Assembly: GCA_947175455.1 (NCBI GenBank)
Contig: CAMWMW010000112.1
Location: 1-6,369 of the forward strand
Length of the DNA: 6,369 nt
Reading direction: 5' to 3'
DNA from: an uncultured Porphyromonadaceae bacterium
Lineage (GTDB): Bacteria > Bacteroidota > Bacteroidia > Bacteroidales > Muribaculaceae
Notes under the pieces: model-generated
The model's database searches: none
What the model saw: only the letters and a program-made list of their open reading frames with translations
Told to the model about the DNA's origin: nothing
Position numbers and translations under genes: made by a program
Shown: positions 1-5,629 of the stretch, piece by piece
How positions within the stretch are numbered: position 1 is the stretch's first letter
How the letters are laid out: each line of letters starts with the position of its first letter

Positions 1-1
1 G

Positions 2-34
2 AGTGAGGAGAACGCCGAGGAGAACAATGACTGA
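2..34 (+). CDS. C-terminal end of an upstream gene (partial, product not identifiable)
   Basis: The frame starting at base 2 reads an acidic tail, SEENAEENND, and stops at TGA 32-34. Eleven codons are too few to identify a product. In Bacteroides relatives, as I recall, gpsA (glycerol-3-phosphate dehydrogenase) often precedes pgi, so that is a guess from gene order only. The alternative frame from base 3 is also open, to TAA 66-68, and reads a basic peptide. I prefer the first frame because its codons look like ordinary coding sequence, but the choice is uncertain. Confidence 0.35.
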   Translation, partial: SEENAEENND

Positions 35-35
35 A

Positions 36-59
36 AGACTGTTTGCTTTTAAACAGTTT
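36..59 (+). other. Hairpin between the upstream gene and pgi
   Basis: ACTGTTT (38-44) and AAACAGT (51-57) form a perfect 7-bp stem around a 6-base loop. It can be extended to 9 bp with a G-T wobble and an A-T pair. A T-rich stretch follows. It lies directly after the stop at 32-34, so it may be a weak terminator or a processing or stability element between the upstream gene and pgi. The stem has few G-C pairs, which argues against a strong terminator. Confidence 0.45.
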
Positions 60-73
60 CTTAAATAAATTTC
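42..73 (+). promoter_or_regulatory. Candidate Bacteroidetes-type promoter for pgi
   Basis: TTTG at 42-45 and TAAATTTC at 66-73 are 20 bases apart. This resembles the Bacteroidetes sigma-ABfr pattern (-33 TTTG, -7 TAnnTTTG) with one mismatch in the -7 element. Transcription would begin only about 10 bases before the ATG at 90. It overlaps the preceding hairpin, so the call is weak; pgi could equally be read through from the gene upstream. Confidence 0.3.
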
Positions 74-89
74 AAATTCGATAGAAGTT

Positions 90-1394
90 ATGAAAACAAT
101 TGAGCTTAACATTCAGGATGCAGTTTATTTTGCAGACAAACAATATGAAGCCCTGAAGGATGAGACTGTTCAGGCTCTTGCCACCCTTGAGGAGGGCACA
201 GGCGCGGGCAACGATTTCCTCGGCTGGCTTGATCTTCCTTCCAAGACACCTGCCGAACTCGTTGAGCGTATCGAGGCTACCGCCGCACGTCTTCGCGAGA
301 ACTGCGACTATGTGGTTTGTGTAGGTATCGGCGGAAGCTACCTCGGCGCAAAAGCGGTAAATTACGCGCTTGCTGATTCCTTTGCCGATTTCTATGCTCC
401 CAAGCCCAAAGAGCCGAAGGTGATTTATGCAGGTCAGAACATCGGAGAGGAATATCTTGCGGAATTGCAGAATCTGCTTAAAGACAAGAAATTCGGTATT
501 ATCGTAATCTCCAAGTCCGGCACGACTACAGAGCCTGCGATCGCGTTCCGTCTGTTGAAAGACCAGCTGGTTGCCCAGGCAGGTAAAGAAGAGGCAAAGA
601 ACCTCATTGTCGCCGTTACAGACGCCGCACGAGGCGCACTCCGCCAGATGAGCGATGAAGAGGGCTATGAGACTTATGTGATTCCGGACAATGTGGGCGG
701 ACGTTTTTCTGTGCTCACCCCGGTGGGACTTCTTCCTATCGCGGTTGCGGGTCATGACATCAGGAAACTGCTTGCCGGCGCGGCGGAAATGGAGAAATCC
801 ACTCTTCACGCCTCTGATTCCAATATCGCCCAGACCTATGCTCGTCTTCGCAATGCCCTCTATCGCAGCGGAAAGAAAATAGAGATTCTGGTCAACTTCG
901 ATCCCAAGCTTCATTATGTTTCCGAATGGTGGAAACAGCTTTATGGAGAAAGCGAAGGTAAGGACGGCAAGGGTATTTTCCCGGCGTCGGTAGACTTCAC
1001 GACAGACCTTCACTCCATGGGTCAGTGGATTCAGGACGGCGAGCGCACAATCTTCGAGACTGTTATCTCCGTTGCGAAGCCGGCTGTAGAGCATCGTGTG
1101 CCTATGGACGCAGCCGACCTTGACGGCATCAACTACCTCGCAGGCAAACGCATCGACGAAGTGAACAAGATGGCGGAACTCGGAACCAAGATGGCGCATG
1201 TGGACGGTGGCGTTCCCAACATGCATATAACTCTTCCCGCAATCGACGAGCATTCACTCGGTCAGCTTATCTATTTCTTTGAGAAAGCCTGCGGCATCAG
1301 CGGTTATCTTCTCGGTGTGAATCCGTTCAACCAGCCGGGAGTGGAGGCATATAAGAAAAACATGTTCAAACTTCTGAAGAAACCGGGTTATTGA
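90..1394 (+). CDS. pgi: Glucose-6-phosphate isomerase
   Basis: A 434-residue cytosolic enzyme interconverting glucose 6-phosphate and fructose 6-phosphate in glycolysis and gluconeogenesis. It has both classical PGI signatures: [14 protein letters not shown] (200-213) and [19 protein letters not shown] (405-423). Two SIS-type sugar-phosphate motifs are also visible: [10 protein letters not shown] (79-88) and SKSGTTTEP (141-149). By alignment from memory with the animal enzyme, the catalytic residues are R205, E287 (in GESEGK), H308 and K422; all are present. The length fits the short PGI class of about 430-450 residues, not the roughly 550-residue E. coli type. The ATG at 90 gives a normal N-terminus, and there is no Shine-Dalgarno sequence. 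It converges on the LysR gene, separated from it by a strong terminator. Nothing suggests damage or transfer. Confidence 0.98.
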   Translation: MKTIELNIQDAVYFADKQYEALKDETVQALATLEEGTGAGNDFLGWLDLPSKTPAELVERIEATAARLRENCDYVVCVGIGGSYLGAKAVNYALADSFADFYAPKPKEPKVIYAGQNIGEEYLAELQNLLKDKKFGIIVISKSGTTTEPAIAFRLLKDQLVAQAGKEEAKNLIVAVTDAARGALRQMSDEEGYETYVIPDNVGGRFSVLTPVGLLPIAVAGHDIRKLLAGAAEMEKSTLHASDSNIAQTYARLRNALYRSGKKIEILVNFDPKLHYVSEWWKQLYGESEGKDGKGIFPASVDFTTDLHSMGQWIQDGERTIFETVISVAKPAVEHRVPMDAADLDGINYLAGKRIDEVNKMAELGTKMAHVDGGVPNMHITLPAIDEHSLGQLIYFFEKACGISGYLLGVNPFNQPGVEAYKKNMFKLLKKPGY

Positions 1395-1436
1395 TTTTTT
1401 TGCGGATAATCAATAAAGATCAGGATATATACAACA

Positions 1437-1466
1437 AAAGGGGGGCAGCAATGACTGCCCCCCTTT
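1437..1466. terminator. Bidirectional rho-independent terminator between pgi and the LysR gene
   Basis: GGGGGGCAG (1440-1448) pairs perfectly with CTGCCCCCC (1455-1463) around the loop CAATGA. AAA/TTT pairs extend the stem to 12 bp, and a T-rich stretch follows on the + strand. The reverse strand has TTTTGTTG after the same stem, so it can stop both pgi and the convergent minus-strand operon. A further complementary pair, ATATACAA (1427-1434) and TTGTATAT (1476-1483), can close a longer outer helix. Confidence 0.9.
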
Positions 1467-1517
1467 ATTCTTTTATTGTATATGTTCATCTCGGGTATTA
1501 ATTGATACGGAGAGAAG

Positions 1518-2417
1518 TCAGATCCAGTCGTTCTGGCGTTCCCTGACAGCCATTGACTCACTCAGAAGTCGGATAAATTCCTGTGCGGCTCGTTTGCGGT
1601 AGGTTCCGCGAAGAGTGTGTACACAGCCGGCAAGTTCGTTTTCAGGGAAATCGAGGGGTATTGCCTTTACTCCCGATTCGTTGTGTATGGTGGCCTCGGC
1701 AAGCACAGACACAAGCATTGTCTGTCTGATTATCTTAAGCAGTATGTTAACTTCATTCAGCTCTATCTTTATCCGGAAATCGTAACCCGCAGGCTTGATG
1801 AGCTCGAATGCGTTGCGTGCCTGCAGTCCGCGCGAGGGGAGGGCAAGATCGTATCTCTGCAGTTCCGACAAGGTGACGCTCTCTTTTTCAGCCAAAGGAT
1901 GATCCTCGGCAACGATGGCTGCGAGATAATTCTGAAAAAGGATGTGTGATTCATCCCCGTCTTCAGGTTTCCACGGTCTGAATGCCAGAACGAAATCAAC
2001 TTCTCTCGATTTCAAAAGTTCCATAAGTTCTGCCATCGGACGGTAGCAGATATTCAGTTTTATGTCGGGATACATCTTGCGGAACATTATGAGAGTCTCG
2101 GTGAGTATGGGGCTGAAAGAATAGGTCACACCGATGTTGAGGGTTCCGGCGGTCATGTTGTTGAGGTCCGATATGCGTGCGGCGCAGAGCTCCGCGGAGT
2201 TGACGGTGTGCCGGGCGTAGGGGAGCATCTCTTCTCCCGCCTCAGTCAGTGAGACGCTATGGCTGCTGCGGATAAACAGAGGGGTGCCTAATTCGGTTTC
2301 AAGCTGTTTTATCTGTTGCGACAATGTGCTCTGTGTTATGCATAGAGCTTTTGACGCCTCCGAGAAACTCAATGTCTCGGCTGTCTTTATGAAATATTTC
2401 AGTTGACGTAGTTCCAT
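1518..2417 (-). CDS. LysR-family transcriptional regulator
   Basis: A 299-residue LysR-type regulator of typical family length. The N-terminal winged helix-turn-helix (about 1-60) is textbook: LRQLKYFIKTAETLSFSEAS, then ITQSTLSQQIKQLETELGTPLF and SLTEAG. A linker helix (about 60-88) follows, then a periplasmic-binding-protein-like effector domain (about 91-290) starting at GTLNIGVTYS. The effector cannot be read from sequence. The ATG at 2415-2417 gives the standard MELRQLKYF start. It lies four bases after the stop of the YjjB-like gene on the same strand, which indicates co-transcription and probable translational coupling. It is therefore likely to control the exporter genes in front of it and itself. 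LysR genes are more often divergent from their targets, so this arrangement is less usual; a different target elsewhere remains possible. Confidence 0.95.
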   Translation of the reverse strand: MELRQLKYFIKTAETLSFSEASKALCITQSTLSQQIKQLETELGTPLFIRSSHSVSLTEAGEEMLPYARHTVNSAELCAARISDLNNMTAGTLNIGVTYSFSPILTETLIMFRKMYPDIKLNICYRPMAELMELLKSREVDFVLAFRPWKPEDGDESHILFQNYLAAIVAEDHPLAEKESVTLSELQRYDLALPSRGLQARNAFELIKPAGYDFRIKIELNEVNILLKIIRQTMLVSVLAEATIHNESGVKAIPLDFPENELAGCVHTLRGTYRKRAAQEFIRLLSESMAVRERQNDWI

Positions 2418-2421
2418 AATG

Positions 2422-2907
2422 TTATCGTGTGGCTTGGAATGATATTTTTTTCAAGAGAAATATAGGTATGGTGGCGCCTACCGCCATTACGAGCAATATG
2501 CATACGCAGGTAAATGAGTTTGAGGCGAAAAGATAAAAGTAGCGGTCGAACTGCTCTTGACCGGCGCTGAGCACGCATAGTGCCGCACCTGCAAAAGAAC
2601 GGTAGGCGTACATGCCCGGAATCATCGGGAGAAGTGCCGGGAAAAGGCATGTCTCCGGCGGTGTCTTCACCACCGGAGAGAAGACTACGGCGAGGATGCC
2701 TACCATGAACGCGGCGATGAGCGAGGCGGTGACTATGTGCAGTCTCACACCGAATTCAGGAGTCATCAGCATGAATCTGACGGCATGTCCGATTGCGGCT
2801 ATTGCGGCGCAATAAAGATATGCCCTTGCCGGGGGACGGCTGATAGCTGCAAAACCGATAGCGGCTATCGCTGAAAACAATGCATCCTCTAAAATTTTTT
2901 CCAACAT
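2422..2907 (-). CDS. YjjB-like (ThrE_2/DUF3815) exporter subunit
   Basis: A 161-residue integral membrane protein with about five hydrophobic segments (roughly 8-22, 30-48, 58-78, 89-110 and 130-153). The motif PALLPMIPGMYAYRS (90-104) lies in the fourth and is typical of the C-terminal half of ThrE exporters. In Corynebacterium, ThrE is one two-domain protein exporting threonine and serine. In E. coli the halves are separate (YjjP and YjjB) and reported to export succinate. The length matches E. coli YjjB closely. It lies 70 bases after the YjjP-like gene on the same strand, so the pair should form one transporter in the inner membrane. The substrate is not determinable from sequence. No Shine-Dalgarno sequence precedes the ATG at 2905-2907. 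The reading frame stays open upstream to base 2994, but no better start is visible. Confidence 0.9.
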   Translation of the reverse strand: MLEKILEDALFSAIAAIGFAAISRPPARAYLYCAAIAAIGHAVRFMLMTPEFGVRLHIVTASLIAAFMVGILAVVFSPVVKTPPETCLFPALLPMIPGMYAYRSFAGAALCVLSAGQEQFDRYFYLFASNSFTCVCILLVMAVGATIPIFLLKKISFQATR

Positions 2908-2977
2908 AATGTCTAAAATCCGTTTGGAATCTGTTTCTAAATTACTTATCAGTCTGAAATTCCTTCGATGTTTCCGT

Positions 2978-3772
2978 TCAGAACATTCCGGCGTTCATCA
3001 TGAACATTGCGGCACACAACCCGATCGACAGGCATCCGGTGATTACCACAGCATCGAAGAAACGGCTCATGGAGCAGATGTAGTATCTGTAAAGCATGTC
3101 GCTGAAAGAATTCAGCAATGGAATCCCCGGAACGAGATATAGAACGCTCGTTCCCAACGCGATGTCAGGGGTGCTTCCCAGAGCGAAAAGGGAATCGGTG
3201 GCACCAAGCACTGCCGAGACAAAAGCGCATATCGCCACAGTGGCGCGGATGTCGACTTTTTTTGAAAGCAGTTGGGTCTTAAGCCAGTATCCCGCCATAG
3301 TCGCCATAAACACCACCCCCATCGCAGTGATGTCGCCACCGAAAAGCCGGCAGAAAGAGGCGTTGGCAAGAGACACAAGCAAAAGCACGGTCCATGGGTT
3401 CTGGCGGTCGTTGGTGACAATTTCCCTGAACCGTTCTTCCGCCTTATTAAGACTGATGCGTTTCTCGGCTATTGCCCAGCTGAGCTCGCTCAGACGTGTA
3501 TTGATATTGAAACTGATAGGCGTGTGGCGTATTGTGGATACGGAAGTTACGAAGTCTCCTCCTTTTTTGTCTCTTACCGAGATGTGCACGTGACGCGGCA
3601 TGATCGTAATGTCTACGGTCTTGCCGTATGCGCGGGCAATGCGTGTCACATTCTTTTCAAGTCGCACGCAAGTCGCACCGCATCCGAGTAGCCATGAGCT
3701 GTAGTCAGACAGAAACATACATACCTTCTTTACATCCGGTTCGTAGGTTTCTTTAAGTGGAATCTCTGTCAT
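2978..3772 (-). CDS. YjjP-like (ThrE/DUF1212) threonine/serine exporter family protein
   Basis: A 264-residue protein matching the N-terminal ThrE/DUF1212 half, near the size of E. coli YjjP. A soluble N-terminal region (1 to about 120) contains the family-like stretch GCGATCVRLEKNVTRIARAYG (30-50) and a beta-rich part around TIMPRHVHISVRDKKGG (56-72). A C-terminal membrane part follows, with about five hydrophobic segments (roughly 126-142, 150-164, 177-195, 204-222 and 240-262) and the conserved VPGIPLLNSFSDML (214-227). It should pair with the YjjB-like protein encoded downstream to export a small metabolite: threonine or serine in ThrE, succinate in E. coli YjjPB. Which applies here is unknown; succinate is attractive because many Bacteroidales excrete it. 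The gene starts 20 bases after the small membrane protein gene, in an A/T-rich context (ATAAATAA before ATG) without a Shine-Dalgarno sequence. Confidence 0.92.
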   Translation of the reverse strand: MTEIPLKETYEPDVKKVCMFLSDYSSWLLGCGATCVRLEKNVTRIARAYGKTVDITIMPRHVHISVRDKKGGDFVTSVSTIRHTPISFNINTRLSELSWAIAEKRISLNKAEERFREIVTNDRQNPWTVLLLVSLANASFCRLFGGDITAMGVVFMATMAGYWLKTQLLSKKVDIRATVAICAFVSAVLGATDSLFALGSTPDIALGTSVLYLVPGIPLLNSFSDMLYRYYICSMSRFFDAVVITGCLSIGLCAAMFMMNAGMF

Positions 3773-3792
3773 TTATTTATGGAAGAGAGGTT

Positions 3793-3984
3793 TTAATCAA
3801 TATCTTCATCGCTGCCTCGCGGGTCTCCCGGTACAAAAAACTCTTCTCTTTCGCTACCGATTTCGAACGGACGGAAATGGAAGCGTTCCCTGCGGGAGGT
3901 GTGTAGAAATATTATCGTTCTGGTAATAACTGCCAGAATAAGGATTCCAACGATCAGCAACCAAGTTAATAACGGCATGTCCAT
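3793..3984 (-). CDS. Small single-pass membrane protein of unknown function
   Basis: A 63-residue protein: hydrophobic segment at about 4-27 (MPLLTWLLIVGILILAVITR), then basic residues (HTSRRER, 29-34), then a hydrophilic acidic tail ending FFVPGDPRGSDEDID. Positive charge after the membrane segment suggests a cytoplasmic C-terminus. I do not recognise the family. I chose the ATG at 3982-3984 because it puts the membrane segment at the N-terminus and leaves room for a promoter; the frame is open to an earlier ATG at 4074, which would add 30 mostly basic residues. The gene lies 20 bases before the YjjP-like gene on the same strand and is probably co-transcribed, so it could be an accessory to the exporter. 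That link is inference from position only. Confidence 0.62.
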   Translation of the reverse strand: MDMPLLTWLLIVGILILAVITRTIIFLHTSRRERFHFRPFEIGSEREEFFVPGDPRGSDEDID

Positions 3985-4052
3985 AGTTTTAGTTTTTTGA
4001 ATGTTTCTCAGCATCTGCTTGAGGTCAGACAGGTGCTTTTTGAATTGTTTCT

Positions 4053-4060
4053 GCAAAATA
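4053..4060 (-). promoter_or_regulatory. Candidate -7 element for the small-protein/exporter/LysR operon
   Basis: The minus strand reads TATTTTGC here, close to the Bacteroidetes -7 consensus TAnnTTTG but one T short. No clear -33 TTTG is seen about 20 bases upstream. Transcription would start near 4046, downstream of the ATG at 4074 and upstream of the one at 3984, which agrees with the shorter start for the small protein. The evidence is weak. Confidence 0.25.
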
Positions 4061-4064
4061 ACAA

Positions 4065-4107
4065 TCGGAAACATTCATAAAATATGATTTTCATGCGGAA
4101 GTTTCGA
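4065..4107. promoter_or_regulatory. Imperfect dyad, candidate operator
   Basis: CATAAAAT (4076-4083) and ATTTTCATG (4087-4095) form an A/T-rich inverted repeat with one extra base. It is flanked by GAAAC (4068-4072) and GTTTC (4101-4105), which are symmetric about nearly the same centre (about 4086). A T-N11-A arrangement (T4075, A4087), the loose LysR-box pattern, occurs inside it. It lies just upstream of the candidate -7 element of the exporter operon, where a LysR protein would be expected to bind. This is inference from symmetry and position. Confidence 0.3.
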
Positions 4108-4132
4108 TAGCGGCGATAGATAAGAGCTGTGT

Positions 4133-4173
4133 AAAAAGAAACGAGACGGCACAGGTATGCAGTGCCGCCTCGT
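4133..4173 (-). terminator. Rho-independent terminator of the DUF4332 gene
   Basis: Read on the minus strand, ACGAGGCGGCAC (4173-4162) pairs with GTGCCGTCTCGT (4152-4141): a 12-bp stem with a single G-T wobble and a 9-base loop. TTTCTTTTT follows. It starts 14 bases after the DUF4332 stop codon and separates that gene from the exporter operon. On the + strand the same position has an A-C mismatch and no T-run, so it works in one direction. Confidence 0.88.
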
Positions 4174-4187
4174 AAATGAATTTCAAT

Positions 4188-4595
4188 TCAATATGTCATC
4201 TTTGGTTCGAGTTCTTTGGCGGCTTCTATCATTTTTTCAACCTCCTTTACGGAAGGCACGCGCCCGGTAAGCTTCCTGACCGCGTTGACTTCCTCAAGTT
4301 TCGCGGTGAGTGACTCGGCTTTTCTATGACGCAGTTCCTTGACAGTGTCAACACCGGCGGCTTCGAGCAGTTCCGCGAATTGCGGACCTATTCCCGGGAC
4401 GCGGAACAAATCGGTATGGTTCGCCCATTTAAGAATGAGTTTGCAGCTTATTTCGGTTTTTTCTCCAAGTTTTTTGCGTCCCGCCGGAGTTTTGCATATT
4501 TCGAGATACTCTTCGGCAGTCTCGATTCCGGCATCATTCAACTTCGCGGCATAGGCTTCGCCTACTCCTTCGATATCAATGACTTTGTAATTCAT
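4188..4595 (-). CDS. DUF4332 helix-hairpin-helix protein
   Basis: A 135-residue soluble protein with two helix-hairpin-helix motifs: IEGVGEAYAAKLNDAGI (8-24) and VPGIGPQFAELLEAAGV (66-82). Between them lie the typical KTPAGRKKLGEKTEIS (35-50) and LILKWANHTDLFR (53-65). This layout and length match DUF4332 (Pfam PF14229). Such repeats usually contact the DNA backbone without sequence specificity, but no precise role is established for the family, so the function is unknown. The frame is open back to 4748, but the ATG at 4593-4595 (MNYKVIDIEG) fits the usual family N-terminus; the upstream 51 codons look like leader DNA. It is a single-gene transcript, divergent from parA, with its own terminator. 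Confidence 0.88.
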   Translation of the reverse strand: MNYKVIDIEGVGEAYAAKLNDAGIETAEEYLEICKTPAGRKKLGEKTEISCKLILKWANHTDLFRVPGIGPQFAELLEAAGVDTVKELRHRKAESLTAKLEEVNAVRKLTGRVPSVKEVEKMIEAAKELEPKMTY

Positions 4596-4630
4596 GGCAA
4601 TTAAATTAAGTATTGCGAAGCAATATTGCC
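4596..4630 (-). promoter_or_regulatory. Leader hairpin abutting the DUF4332 start codon
   Basis: On the minus strand TATTGC (4625-4620) and GCAATA (4616-4611) form a 6-bp hairpin with a 3-base loop. GGCAA (4630-4626) pairs with TTGCC (4600-4596), stacking five more pairs on it across a 10-base bulge. The outer strand ends exactly at the ATG, so the fold could mask translation initiation. Whether it lies in the transcript depends on the unmapped start site. Confidence 0.4.
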
Positions 4631-4651
4631 TCTTGTTCTTAAAACAAACTG

Positions 4652-4697
4652 ACACGGCATTTGGATTTGTCATGAGTCTCCGGTAACGATGCCGTGT
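4652..4697. repeat. Long-spaced inverted repeat in the DUF4332/parA intergenic region
   Basis: ACACGGCAT (4652-4660) and ATGCCGTGT (4689-4697) are perfect 9-base inverted repeats separated by 28 bases. On the minus strand the second arm is followed by CAGTTTGTTTT, so the repeat might act as a weak attenuator for DUF4332. It might also be a two-site protein binding region. It does not match the parS consensus I know. The 242-base region 4596-4837 otherwise holds no gene that I can support. Confidence 0.45.
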
Positions 4698-4775
4698 GAT
4701 GTCTCGCAGTATCGTTGTGTAAGAGTGTTTTGGAGTGAGACGGAGCATATTTTAAAGTAGTTTAATAATATTTTT

Positions 4776-4806
4776 TATGGAAAGAGGGGAATTTTGATTA
4801 TTTTTG
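4776..4806 (+). promoter_or_regulatory. Bacteroidetes-type promoter for parAB
   Basis: TATTTTTG at 4799-4806 is an exact match to the -7 consensus TAnnTTTG. TATG at 4776-4779, 19 bases upstream, is a three-of-four match to the -33 TTTG. Transcription would begin near 4813, giving a leader of about 25 bases before the parA ATG. Confidence 0.6.
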
Positions 4807-4817
4807 CAATTTCGAAG

Positions 4818-4834
4818 GATATTCTCAAAATATC
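4818..4834 (+). promoter_or_regulatory. Small hairpin just before the parA start codon
   Basis: GATATT (4818-4823) and AATATC (4829-4834) form a perfect 6-bp stem with the loop CTCAA, ending three bases before the ATG at 4838. It is A/T-rich and weak as RNA. It could also be a small operator for autoregulation by a partition protein. Both readings are inference. Confidence 0.35.
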
Positions 4835-4837
4835 AGA

Positions 4838-5623
4838 ATGGGTAAAATCATAGCAATAGCAAATCAGAAGGGCGGTGTCGGAAAAACGACCACCGCATTC
4901 AATCTTGGTGCGTGTCTGGCGGTGGCAGGCAAACGTGTGCTCCTTGTAGATGCCGATCCGCAGGCAAACGCCACGTCGGGCATCGGCATGCAGCCTCAGC
5001 CTACAGACGCTTCCATCTATGAATGTCTGGTTGACAATTATCCCGCGGCGGAGGCAATAATGCACTCCACTATCGATAAACTTGACATAATCTGTTCGCG
5101 CATCGACCTTGTGGGTGCAGAAGTGGAACTAATGAGCCGCCGCGACCGGGAGCGCGTTCTCCAGAGGCTGCTTGAGCCGGTCAGAAACGATTACGATTTT
5201 GTTCTGATTGACTGTTCGCCATCGCTCGGGATCATTACCATAAATGCGCTGACCGCGTCAGATTCGGTCCTGATTCCTGTTCAGGCGGAATATTTCGCAT
5301 TGGAGGGAATTTCCCAGCTCCTCAACACTGTGCGTATAATCAAGAGCCGTCTGCGTCCGCAGCTTGAGATCGAGGGCTTTCTGCTGACCATGTATGACGC
5401 CCGTCTGCGTCTTGCCAACCAGATTTACGAGGAATTGCGCGGACATTTCGGAAAGATGGTGTTCGATACTGTGATACCCCGCAACATCAGGCTGTCGGAA
5501 TCTCCGAGTCACGGTCTGCCTGTGATTCTTTACGACCCTGATTCGCGTGGAGCCATATCCTATGTGCAACTTGCCAAAGAGTTGCTGATGAGAAGTAAAA
5601 AGAGTACTAAATCTGAAAACTAA
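4838..5623 (+). CDS. parA: ParA/Soj chromosome-partition ATPase
   Basis: A 261-residue ParA/MinD-family ATPase that binds DNA non-specifically as an ATP dimer and is driven off by ParB, moving replicated origins apart. Seen in order: deviant Walker A KGGVGKTT (11-18) with signature K11 and catalytic-loop K16; Walker A' LLVDADPQANAT (35-46); GAEVELMSRRDRERVL (93-108); Walker B FVLIDCSPSL (121-130) with D125; and the conserved IPRNIRLSESPSHG (213-226). It lacks the N-terminal DNA-binding extension of plasmid ParA proteins, as expected for a short chromosomal Soj type. The start at 4838 places the Walker box at the usual position. It is the first gene of parAB: parB begins 6 bases after its stop, in the same frame. 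A Bacteroidetes-type promoter lies just upstream. Confidence 0.97.
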   Translation: MGKIIAIANQKGGVGKTTTAFNLGACLAVAGKRVLLVDADPQANATSGIGMQPQPTDASIYECLVDNYPAAEAIMHSTIDKLDIICSRIDLVGAEVELMSRRDRERVLQRLLEPVRNDYDFVLIDCSPSLGIITINALTASDSVLIPVQAEYFALEGISQLLNTVRIIKSRLRPQLEIEGFLLTMYDARLRLANQIYEELRGHFGKMVFDTVIPRNIRLSESPSHGLPVILYDPDSRGAISYVQLAKELLMRSKKSTKSEN

Positions 5624-5629
5624 GACAAT

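Noticed and set aside
72..1253. Long (393-codon) open frame antisense to pgi
   Set aside because: It lies wholly opposite a certain pgi gene and its translation shows no recognisable domain. An antisense frame this long is a common result of codon bias in the real gene.
3583..3595. CACGTG core at 3587-3592 as a possible parS site
   Set aside because: The flanks do not match the parS consensus (TGTTTCACGTGAAACA), and the site lies inside the YjjP-like coding sequence, where it encodes part of HVHISV.
3096..3691. Two overlapping + strand open frames opposite the YjjP-like gene
   Set aside because: They are antisense to a well-supported membrane protein gene and have no domain or start context of their own.
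4596..4748. A 51-residue N-terminal extension of the DUF4332 protein
   Set aside because: Family members begin near MNYKVIDIEG. The extra residues are cysteine- and arginine-rich with no motif and would be encoded across the inverted repeats of the intergenic region.
4775..5065. Minus-strand open frame over the start of parA
   Set aside because: It overlaps the parA promoter and Walker A coding region in antisense and resembles no protein family.
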